64,000 nucleotides of DNA from Endothia cerciana (taxonomy: Eukaryota; Ascomycota; Sordariomycetes; Diaporthales; Cryphonectriaceae): positions 1-64,000 of the forward strand of contig JALRMH010000035.1 in the NCBI GenBank assembly GCA_026119935.1. Direction: 5' to 3'. Positions 22,027-31,800 of the stretch are shown in pieces (within the stretch, counting starts at the first letter, position 1; every line of letters starts with the position of its first letter). Under the pieces are notes generated by a model that was not told the origin of the DNA, ran no database searches, and saw only the letters and a program-made list of their open reading frames with translations. The position numbers and the translations under genes were made by a program.

Positions 22027-23095
22027 ATGAGAGCGATCAGCCTGTTATCGGTCAGCATGCAGACTTACGGATTCATCTTTGCCTTGGGCTGTCTTCTCTC
22101 GTTCTCCACGGCCCAGTCGGCTTCGTCAACCCGGGATATTTCTGCCACCAGCTCAGGCGTCAGTGTTTCTGCATCGGCTTCGACGATGGCTCCGGGCGCC
22201 TCTTCAAACGCGACAATAACCTCAGGTCTTGGTAGAGGCACAAGCACGACATCAAGTAGTAGCTCTACCACCAGCCCTCCAGATGTTCTCCTAAGGGTAC
22301 CCAACCTGTCCGTGGGCAAAATTGAGTACGTTCGATAGGATGATGGGCAGCAACTCAAGGTTTCCATCTGAAGGCTGACCAGCATTTGTCTCCAGACTAG
22401 TTGTCGAGAACCTTCAAGCGGAGCTCAACCTCGCTGCTGAGGTCGCTTCTCTCGTGACGATCAATGCTGGCGTCCAGGTCGGGGTATCAAAAGTTAACAT
22501 CACCATCTCCGATGTGGAAGCCGAGTTGGAATTAATAATTCGACTCGGAAACTGTGGGTTTACTATTTCGATAGCCGCATACATGATCATTCGCTGACTG
22601 GCTACATCAGTGGTGAGCATCGTCAACAGGACACTATCATCTATCGACCTGAACCCGACGCTCATAACTCTCCTCAACTCGGTCACCGACGTTGTGACCG
22701 AGGTGGTGGGAGCTGTCGACGGGCTTCTGGGCAGCATCACCCAGGGGAATTCGCAGCTCAACTTCATCATCGACAATCTCGGCAACATCGTCCAGGAGGT
22801 CGTGGGAGACGCGGGGAGCACGGTCTCCACGATTGTGGGCAACTACCTGCAGAACATGACCCTCACCGGCGATGTCGAGGAGCTAGCAGGCGGGCTCATA
22901 CAAAAGACATACAGCTACGCACCTCTGGGCTCGCTCGTCGATATCGTCTTCAATGCCTTGGGGCAGGTGGTGCAGGCGACGGTGGTCTCGTCTACCTCCG
23001 GTGGGACGAGCTCGACCAGTGCGGCCACGGGAACGGCCACAACAGCACCGGCGACAGCGAGTGCGACGGTGACCGGGGCTGCGCGTCGTTCTTAA
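22027..23095 (+). CDS. secreted protein with two 34-residue repeats (paralogue B)
   Basis: Model: join(22027..22325, 22396..22553, 22611..23095), 313 aa. The donors are GTACGT and GTGGGT, the acceptors CAG. The start is the first ATG; an ATG ten codons later would leave a tighter signal peptide (MQTYGFIFALGCLLSFSTAQ). Residues 31-84 form a Ser/Thr-rich linker. The repeat pair is centred on ENLQAELNL (104-112) and SDVEAELEL (138-146), again 34 residues apart, and SIDLNP follows at 163-168. Next comes a stretch of regular Val/Ile/Leu and Gly residues (LLNSVTDVVTEVVGAVDGLL) and N-glycosylation sites. The C-terminus is Ser/Thr/Ala-rich without an obvious GPI anchor. Function unknown. The ungapped match to the gene at 19690 marks an inverted duplication. 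Confidence 0.78.
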
Positions 23096-23674
23096 AACTG
23101 CGTTTAATAGTTTTCGTGTATATAGCGAATTACGCATAATATCCTTTGCTTCGATCTATGAGCGTGAGATGATATAAGCCTGACCAGACTGGCTCGTTTC
23201 GTCCCTCACAGTATACGGGGAAACATTGCGGGTTCTAAGAGTCCTATGTTGCATAGTGCTCCTCAAGTCGGAAACCCTCAACATTGAGAACCCAAGTCTG
23301 TCGCTCCAGGATAGAATTCCCGATACCTGCAACTTATAAATCGTTGTCGAATTGAGCTTTATCCTCGGACGGCTCGACTGAAGTCTGGCGGTTCAGTTGG
23401 AGCTCATGTCGTGATGCCTCTGTTTCTCACAAACAGCGCTTCGCCCCCCCCTTTCCCCCAACGAAGATTACCTGAACATTGTTGTCTACACCTGGCAGCC
23501 TAAGAGGATGTCTACAATGTGGCAGACATAGTTTATCAAGAATGAAACCGGGCATGGAGTCGGATTAATTAGAAGCCAGATCTCTGAACTTCGTATCGAG
23601 ATGTGGTTATGCTAATGCTCACGGACTCTCTAAGCGACCGTCCTACAATCATTCTCGTCATGCCACGCCCCTGG

Positions 23675-23714
<40 letters not shown>

Positions 23715-23720
23715 CAAGCT
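23096..23720. other. convergent intergenic region with AT repeat
   Basis: Lies between the stops of paralogue B (+) and the HGSNAT-like gene (-). No gene seen. Confidence 0.6.
23679..23708. repeat. (AT)15 microsatellite
   Basis: Pure AT dinucleotide run beginning 12 bp after the stop codon of the HGSNAT-like gene, so probably in its 3' UTR. Confidence 0.95.
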
Positions 23721-25337
23721 TTAGAAGAACCTCCATATCGAGTCAGGCCCCCGGGTCTTCTTGAAAGTCCCATACCATCTACACAGGGGATACATAATGA
23801 CCAGCACGACTGCCCAGTTCACCCAATACACCCACTCGCTAGGGACCCCCTTCATGCCGCCTAACCAGGGGCCCAAGCTTGTTGGCAGGCTGTATATAGG
23901 AAACCAGATCAGCCATGAGATGAAAAGGAGAAGGAGATGCGTCACATAGAAAAAGAGAGCTGATGTCCCGAACACCTGCAGTGGGTGCAAGACGGTGAAG
24001 GTGATAAGATCCGGGAGTACACTAAAGAAGGCGAGCAGGATGAAATTGGAGCCCATCCCGTATGCCCAATACGCCACCTCTGGCGGGTATCGCTTGAGGA
24101 AGAGGAATGAACGCCACGAAACGAGGTACTGATTCATATCAGGATGGGCCCTGTGCTCTGGCATTTGGAGGCATCCTTCCGAGAGGTTGCCGAAGTGCAG
24201 CACGCGGGTCAGGACAAAGACCAGAAGGAACACTAGCCCAATCACCACATTGCCCAGCGTAAGCGTCGTCCTAGTCCATGTCCTGGCGACAACGAGGCGG
24301 CCGTAGAGAAGACCGAGAATGACGAACGAAAGCCAGGCCAGTGGCGGATATAGAGAGGCCACATGCTTGGCCAAGAAGACACGAAACCAAATGCGGAGCC
24401 AATTGCTTCGAGAGACGCTCAGGGCGGCAGCGGCGTCGTCGGGCTTGCAGTGTTCTCCGGTCGGCGACAGCCATATGTTCCACCAGATGGCCACCAAGGC
24501 TAGTACCAGGATCAGAACGTTGTGAACATGCCATGAGATGTCCGCAGCGCGCATGATCTTTCTGTCCGGGGCGATGTTCTCCTGGTCGCCTCGGCCCGCC
24601 AACAACGGCTCGCGTGCATCATCCCTCTTGGCATCAGGTAAGACCTGCAACAACCAATAAGCCAACGATTCCTCCGTCTGCGAAGTGACGAGCCACAAGA
24701 TCCCAACGAGCAGATAATCCACAGCCAGCGCAAAAAGCACAAGGCTGATGAACCAGATCCGGCACAGCGTCATCAATAGTCCCAGCAAGACAGTGATAAC
24801 CGTCAGGACCACAGCCCTTAGGACAAAATGCCGTGCCATCATGCCCACGGACCACCCAAGGGCCCTGCGTGACTGGCCAAAGTACACAACCCCCATCCCG
24901 ACTAGGAGCAAGAGCCCCGGCGGCCAGAGATGCGTGAGGAGCCGGATGACGTACGCCACAGGTAGATTCCACGCGCGCACCGGGACGCCGTTGTCCCACT
25001 CTCCATTGCTGTCGACGACGGAGGAGTTCGGCCATGTGTGAAGGATGAAGTTGTGGTCTAGGGTCATGAGAACCACGAGAAACCCGCGCAGGATGTCGGG
25101 CGCCAGGGCGCGGTTTGTCGATTTGGTGGGGCCGGTGAGCTTAGAGGGCGTGTCTTCTGCTTGGGGGGCCTCTTGTGCTCCGGTCACAGAGCCATATGAC
25201 GCGTGATTATCAACCCGTCGAGCGGGCGATCCATTGCCTTCTGCCTCGTGGATCGTTTCGGCGCTTGCGTCGTGCGTGTCATCCTCGAAGCTCGTCTCCT
25301 GCACAGCGCCGTCTGGGACAGCGCGGACAACTTCCAT
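23721..25337 (-). CDS. HGSNAT-like (DUF1624) multi-pass membrane acyltransferase
   Basis: Intronless, 538 aa. Residues 1-75 are polar and acidic and face the cytosol in the likely topology. From about residue 76 (APDILRGFLVVLMTLDHN) the protein shows the signature of heparan-alpha-glucosaminide N-acetyltransferase-like proteins, with the conserved D-x-x-R-G and, in the first membrane segment, Asp-His (LDHN). About ten hydrophobic segments follow, among them PPGLLLLVGMGVVYF, LVLFALAVDYLLVGILW, LGNVVIGLVFLLVFVL and QVFGTSALFFYVTHLLLLF, the last being the family's C-terminal core. A soluble loop of about 50 residues lies in the middle. The animal enzyme transfers acetyl from acetyl-CoA across a lysosomal membrane to a sugar. 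Fungal members are not characterised to my knowledge, so the acceptor is unknown; an acceptor in the vacuole or cell wall is conceivable. Confidence 0.8.
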   Translation of the reverse strand: MEVVRAVPDGAVQETSFEDDTHDASAETIHEAEGNGSPARRVDNHASYGSVTGAQEAPQAEDTPSKLTGPTKSTNRALAPDILRGFLVVLMTLDHNFILHTWPNSSVVDSNGEWDNGVPVRAWNLPVAYVIRLLTHLWPPGLLLLVGMGVVYFGQSRRALGWSVGMMARHFVLRAVVLTVITVLLGLLMTLCRIWFISLVLFALAVDYLLVGILWLVTSQTEESLAYWLLQVLPDAKRDDAREPLLAGRGDQENIAPDRKIMRAADISWHVHNVLILVLALVAIWWNIWLSPTGEHCKPDDAAAALSVSRSNWLRIWFRVFLAKHVASLYPPLAWLSFVILGLLYGRLVVARTWTRTTLTLGNVVIGLVFLLVFVLTRVLHFGNLSEGCLQMPEHRAHPDMNQYLVSWRSFLFLKRYPPEVAYWAYGMGSNFILLAFFSVLPDLITFTVLHPLQVFGTSALFFYVTHLLLLFISWLIWFPIYSLPTSLGPWLGGMKGVPSEWVYWVNWAVVLVIMYPLCRWYGTFKKTRGPDSIWRFF

Positions 25338-26946
25338 AATTTAATGTCAAGGACCATTTGTAAGTAGGCAGAGATCCAGACAGATACGATATTTGCTTTG
25401 ATGGGGATACGCACCAGTCTAAAGGGGTTTTCGCTGGTGTGAAACTGGATAGAAATGACGTCTCTCGTGCGGCGAGGAGCTTTGAGAGGGCAGCTGGCGT
25501 GACCGACTCCGAACCAGTGACGCAATCGCTGCGTGCGCTTGCTTAGGTACTTTCAGAAGCCTCCCGGCATGGATATTTAGTACAGAGACGTGGAGCACCT
25601 AACTGCAGTTGACTGCTGAGGACAACAAGCAATTGCATTATGACGCTGCCGTCTGCCCTTTCCAGCACACGACTATAGGCAGTGGAGAACAGGAGATCCA
25701 GTCTGCTCTCCCCTAAATAAGCCACCGACTGCTGGATTAGTAGTTAAGTGGGTGACCATTGGCGAAGACTCGGTGTTGTATGTTTCCCCCCCTCCTTCCC
25801 TCCCCCTTCCTTTCCTGCTCATGCCCTCCTTTTTCCTCTTGTAACCATCTTTTGCCCATCCCATCCTCTCTTCTCTACTGTGATACATGTGAGTCCATTT
25901 CCCTGCTTCTTTGTCCAATGCTATAGACTTTGATCGAGGTACTACCGGCGAGCAATCCGTATTCGATGACAAGGCAAACCCAGCTCCATGTCCTATTGGC
26001 AAGGCAATAGATACTGGAGCCACGCTGCAGGCCTCTGCCCTGTGTGAAACTGGTGATGGCTCGGGCTTCTAGGGGTGCCCGGTACACCATTGCTGAAATA
26101 CCAACCCAGTTAAACTCACTGACCGTTTGCACCAAATATTCTACTCTTGCAGCTCGTCCTCTGTGCAGTCCTACAGCCTCCTTGCCCACTCATCATCTTT
26201 TGAATACGGGCCTCTGTCCCCACCCTTAGCACCTACGGGGAAATACAAACCCCAGGCTTGAAACCCTCCCTAGGCGCCGTGGCCTGTCAGAGCTGACTGT
26301 GCGCCACAGTTTTAACCAACGTCATCAGCAGCTGCGTGGTGAAGAGCAGACAACCTCACAAACCAGTACGACTCCTGCAAGTGGTTCGCCTCGTTTGTGT
26401 TGATACGGCGGCCTGGATGCACAGCTGTAACCGTCCACTGCAGCCGGGTTCTAGCTATTGCCCGGGCGAATAGCACATCGGCTAAATCGCGCCCAGTTCC
26501 CAGGGCAGCTCGTGTGGTTGTCAGGGCGTCGAGGGTGCACAGACATGTGAGGAGGACAGAAGGGGCCACTCAGAACGCAACGGGTAGAAGATCGTCTCAA
26601 CGCGCAGCTGGATGTGAGCCCTGTGGATTAGGGAGGAGCAGGAAGTCGAGGGGGCCTGACCTGAAGAAGCTCGACGTTCTCAGGACCCCGGACCTCGGAA
26701 TCTTTAGCTGACCGAGCCGCGGCTCTCCAGGCTCGTCGGAACGTCCCGCATTCATGCACAGCGCTCGGAGCTACCAAGGTTCCAGAAGACTGGATCGTTT
26801 CCACCTGCCGAGGGGCAAACGTCATTGTCTCATTGTCTCGCATTGGATCCACTTCAACAACGACATATAAACCTGAGCTGAGCCGGCGGCCCTTGGAGTG
26901 AAGACATCTCGTCGATGCGCAACGCCAAATACACGACGATCATAGG
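25338..26946. other. gene-free 1.6 kb
   Basis: Holds the promoters of the HGSNAT-like gene (-) and the TspO gene (+). A polypyrimidine-rich stretch lies at about 25785-25880. Frames near 26312-26711 are open on both strands without a recognisable product. Confidence 0.5.
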
Positions 26947-27570
26947 ATGACTACCTACATTTCAGCTCTGACCCTTCCCGACAGGATCTTCGCCAGCCCG
27001 GCGGCGTCGATCTTGACCCCCATCGTCCTGGGCAGCGGAGTTGGTATTGGCATAAGCAGTAGGACATAGTTACACATTCTCGTCCCTGACCGTTTACATG
27101 CTCACTATCCCTGTGCAGACAAGAAGACCAAAGAGACGTATATGTCCCTCCAACAGCCTCCTCTCTCTCCGCCAACCTGGATATTTGGCCCCGTCTGGAC
27201 GATTCTCTACGGCCTCATGGGATATGCCGCCCACCGCGCCTGGATGACCGGAACTTCACCCCTCAACTCGACCGAGCTCATCCGCACGACGCGTCATGCC
27301 GCTACCGTCTACTCGGTCCAGCTCGCACTGAACCTCGTCTGGACGCCGCTCTTCTTCGGCCTCAAGAGGCCCGTGGCGGCCCTGGCCGACATCACAGCAC
27401 TGATTGGAGCCAACGTGTACCTGACCTGCCTATGGGGAGAGGTTGAGCAGGTGTCGGCGTACTGCATGGTGCCATACGTCGGCTGGTTGGGGTTTGCGAC
27501 CTATCTGTGCGCCGGCGTCGGTTATGTGAACGAGTGGGATTTGAGGGGCAAGGCTGCCAAGTCCGAGTAG
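26947..27570 (+). CDS. TspO/MBR (translocator protein) family
   Basis: Model: join(26947..27058, 27119..27570), 187 aa; the donor is GTAGGA, the acceptor CAG, and the intron falls in an Asn codon. The family has five membrane helices and binds tetrapyrroles and sterol-like ligands in the outer mitochondrial or ER membrane. Recognised parts are an N-terminal helix ending in GVGIGIS, the loop LQQPPLSPPTWIFGPVWTIL with the family's P-x-W-x-F-x-P-V-W core, YGLMGYAAHRAW, the central LALNLVWTPLFFG (canonical Q/N-L-x-W-x-P-x-F-F), and a last helix WLGFATYLCAGVGYVNEWD. Its stop codon lies 55 bp from the stop of the convergent BTB gene. The fungal function is not settled; links to haem and oxidative stress are known from other organisms. 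Confidence 0.9.
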
Positions 27571-27625
27571 GACGTAATGGGATCGATTCGAGAACTTCTT
27601 GTGAGGTGAGGACACCGTCCGCAGT

Positions 27626-28842
27626 TTAATAGAGGTAATACCCGCGTCTGCTCTCCAGTTCTAGGCCCTCCACGCCAGCCTCCAGCTCCTCCAGCCTCTC
27701 TGTAAGGTTCCTCTTCGCATCGCACTCGTGCACACGGGCCGTCGCCACCATCTCCGGAGAGGATTCGGGTGTCAGCGCTTGGTCCGGCTGAGCGTTTGGT
27801 GACTTTCGCTTCCTGGATAGCGCCGTATGCCGCCTCGGGCTGCTTAGTGACAGGCTGGGAATGAAGTGCGCCGTCTGAGCCTCAGCCTCACTCACGCATT
27901 CCGTGATGCTGGTGAAGCTGACCCCGGCGAGGGGCTTCGTGGGCCTGGGCCAGACCAGCTGGTGCCGACGCAGTGTCTTGACCAGAGCACCAAGCAAGAA
28001 AGTGTCACAGCCAAGGTGGCACGGTGCTTTATCTTCTTGCAAAGCGCTGATGGTGTCGTCCACAGCATCCAGCGACTTGTTCACCAATCGCTGCCTCCGG
28101 GCATCAATCTCTTCTGTGACCGGTGTCAACAAGGGGCCAGCGACATGGCGTTTCTTGAACAGAAGCACTCACTGATCACTCCTTCTCTCACTTGCAGTCC
28201 CAGGCTTCGAATGGGCCCATCACTTTGCAAGACAGCCGTCCGTGTGGCCTCCTTGAACACTTCACCTTTCCGAAAGACATATGATGCGAAGAGCCAAAGC
28301 ACGAGATCTCTCCCATACCCCGTTGGCGCCGAGATACTCGAGTTCGCAAACCATCGCTCCGCATACACCTCGACAGCCTCGAAGCAGCGGAACGCGTCGA
28401 CAAAGGCGGCCACCTTCGCGAGCGTCTCGAGGTCCACGGCCCTGGGGACCTTCCGCCCGCGCCCGTGGATGATGTCCATCACGATGATCACCGCTGCGGG
28501 ATCATATCCGGCCAGGGTGATGTGGATCCGGCCGTCGGCCTCGGTAGATTCCCGGTCCAGGTGCCGGAACTTATTGCGGAAGTGCTTGGACGCCAGGGCC
28601 AGGTGCTTCGACGAGACCTTGATTCGGACTTCCGGTGAGGAGGCTATGCTCGCGTAGATGTTCGGCGGACGGGACGTGCCGCGCAGGATGCCCGCGTACA
28701 CCGACACATCCGCGCCCGGGGAGGGCGGCGGAGTGTTCACCTGCTGCCATGGCGCGAAGCTTTTGGAAGGATGAGGAATTATCAAAAGCGTATCTGCTTC
28801 CGGATCGACTTCGTAGAGTTTATACATATTTGTGGAATCCAA
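27626..28842 (-). CDS. BTB/POZ-domain protein
   Basis: Model: complement(27626..28113, 28173..28842), 385 aa. The first in-frame GT (a 38-nt intron) is too short. The donor GTGAGT at 28172, with a TTGAC branch point and CACAG acceptor, gives LQVREGVI-KEIDARRQ, which matches the usual sequence after a fungal BTB domain. Residues 50-150 form the BTB fold: VRIKVSSKHLALASKHFRN is the characteristic strand-helix that starts many fungal BTB proteins, followed by AVDLETLAKVAAFVDAFRC and AVEVYAERWF. The C-terminal third holds helical repeats (KSLDAVDDTISALQE), a Cys/His stretch (CHLGCDTFLLGAL) and a basic region RRHTALSRKRK. BTB domains mediate dimerisation or Cullin-3 binding. No DNA-binding or kelch domain is present, so partners are unknown. 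Confidence 0.85.
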
Positions 28843-31800
28843 GTCGAGTGGCGTTCAGGGGGCTCTTGATGTGCTTTAGTAGTCACTCATAGTCTCTGGG
28901 ACGCAAGAGCGGTGCCGAGAACAATCGTCACATGGTAACGACACGGTGGTTTTCTCATTATCAAGAAACGCAGCAAATTACACTTGCTTATGAATACCGG
29001 AAGGAGGGTGAGATTACGCGAGTAAGCCATACCATCACGCAATTTGGTCTTGGAGTCGTCCTTTGGGGGGCTCTTCAAGCCAACGAACGCGCTAAGCCTG
29101 ATCCCGAATCACAATCTGCACCGGCGCGCTACAAAGGGAGAAAAACACTTTCGCCAAACGGCTTCTCGAAGGCGGCCGAGATCGCTCCCTCCTGACTGCC
29201 AGCACGGTATGTGATACCTCCCTGGACTACATAGTCGCGAGCTTCCCTGCCAGTCGTGGAAGAACCATCGCAGTCACGGAGACCATGGTCTCCCGCCAGC
29301 CTTGGAGTTGCTGAGCTTGTGGACTTTCCAGAAGCTGGTCCTCACATCCCAACTAGCAATCATCTGTGCCGCCATGGCGACATCTGCTGGACCCAGTGAT
29401 AGTCCCTTATCCCCCACAGTCTCCTGTTCAGCCGTCCTATCATGTCTCCTCCTTCTCAGCACTGATATGCGCCCAGCATATGGCAAGCGTTCATTTATCG
29501 ACCCGCATCTCATTCAAATACCATAGTGGTAAGATCTATACACAATCAGTCCAACTTCTGCATATTAAGCTAATACATATCCTCTTGGTCAGATCGGACC
29601 ATATTTGCTTATCAAAGGCAGCGTGACTGCTCGAAATTGATTCTTCAACCGTGTCCTCCTGTTGTATAATTAGCAGAGAATCATCCTCACTTAACGGTGA
29701 CGGGTATATGGCAGGAATGCTAGTCCCGTGGAAATTCCCGTGTGCCATTCCCGTGTGCCATGTGATCGGCCCGGATATCATAGACGTGAACTTTCAAAAG
29801 TGGACCTCCGCTATCTGCAAGGTCGTCTGGCATGTCGTACCCGCTTTGCCTGATGAACAGCCACGGCGTGCTCAGAGGTGTACTCGGCTAACCCTCTACT
29901 TCGCCTATCCAGATATTGCATCCAAAAACATGGATACTTTTGTTGTTATGACAAGCTATCTCTGGAGAAAATGGGAAACGCGGATAGCAGGTCTAACGAG
30001 AGAAGAGGGCAAGGAAGTAGGGAGAGGATTGGAAGGAAGAAAAACATAGGCAGATGAGAATGGGAGAGGAGAGAGTGGCAGAGACAGAAAGAGAGGTTTG
30101 CCTCCAGATCCGAATCCGCCTTCTAATGACGCTGAATAATCCATAGATATGCTTTCGTTGGCAACAGGAGAGTCTGTTGTCCAAAACGAGGCAGCAAAGC
30201 AAAATTCAGAGCCTACACGCCACTCACCAAACAATGATCCAATGCCTCATACAAACCCCCAGTGCGTTGGAGACAGACCTTGTAAAACGGCCTGGCGATG
30301 CTCTGTGGGGCCTTCTGCACCCAAGCAGTGTTTCGACTGAGAGCCAGCCGGACACCTCTACCGTTCACTCAGCATCAGGAAGGCAGGTTTTCGGAGGCCG
30401 CAACGCACATTCCACTGGGAATTAGGTCACCGAGCTAGCCTAAGAATTAGTTCAGCTCCCACAATCGCCGCCAAATGGCCCAACATCTCCTGTTGTACCC
30501 AGGTATGACCCTGGGTAGATGCCTCGCGACTTAGAGGATGACGAGGTGGTACATCTGACGCCAGAGGCGGACTTTAAGTGTTTAAAGGTTGGGACGGCTC
30601 TGACCGTTGATGAACCCAGAGAGTCCCCAACAATAATAGGTGGCTCAAGGTTGGTATGCCCATCTGGAACCTGCGGCCAAGCCTGCCGAAGCGGGCGACA
30701 CGAGCACATTTGGCAAATGTGAGGCGGCGTCTTACTACGATCCCGATCAGAAATTCGGCTCATGATGAGGCACCCGTATCAGACAGAACTCAGCTCAACG
30801 TAAGAAAAGGAAGATCACTAGAGCCCGCATATGCTGTAGAACATAGGAACAAGGGCCGCATGGGGGCTGCAGCCGGCCCCCTCAAATCATAGAAAGTGAC
30901 AGTAGCGGTGAGGGACCCGACGACGCGGACGAGACGAAGGACAGCAAGATGGAGGCTACGGGGTCACCAGCAAAGGAAGCACCGCCAGATCTCGAACGAA
31001 CGTTTCGACAAGCGTCCATTGCCGAGTGTTCTCGTTCCTGCGCAGGGCTCTCTAGCAGACCCAACATTCTCAATACTCTCTTCCTGACCTGCTCATTCGT
31101 TGTCGCAAGAAAGAAAGAACCCAGAGCAGGGAGCTAAAGGTGCCTTGACAGGTTTCTATAGTGCCATATCGGTCTGCACCATTATCAGAACCAATATACC
31201 TAGGCTATGGATGGCTATTCAGGATGTTAGGTCTTTATTGCAGAAATTGTGAATGCATCTTCTCTCCCTATCCCTCCTGTGCGTGTGCGTGTGCGTGCGT
31301 GTAGATGTTTTCCAAATTGCAAAGTAGTGGCATAACCCATCCTCGATGTATACCAGGGAACAGACCACAATGCCAAACCGAACCCCTCGATGCAACATTC
31401 CAAACACTTTGCATGATCAAAAACCCTGCAGCGACTTGTTCTGACAATGATCAGTGCTCCTCTTTGATCAGCTTTTTTTACACGGAACCTACCGTCCACT
31501 CCACGCACGCTGAGGGTGCTATCTCTAGGGCAGCCTCTTGTAGCCTTGCACATCATCATGCAGCTGCAGGTGTGCACTTCTTGATGCAGACATACCTGTT
31601 CTGCCAGTGAGCCTATGGCGCTCGGCTAGGGTGTATTGACTCACCGGTTGTATAAAAGAAAGGTCGTCCGGGAATGAGATCAGCAAGCACGGCACATCAT
31701 GCACTCCAAGCTGATGATGAAATGCTGACCGTGCAGATGACGGCGGACCGAGCCACTCACATGCTACCACGAGCGATGCATGCAGAAGAAGCGAGCGCGG

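Noticed and set aside
28126..28172. Read-through end or 38-nt intron for the BTB gene
   Set aside because: A 38-nt intron is too short; the GTGAGT/CACAG pair at 28114-28172 restores the family sequence with a normal 59-nt intron.
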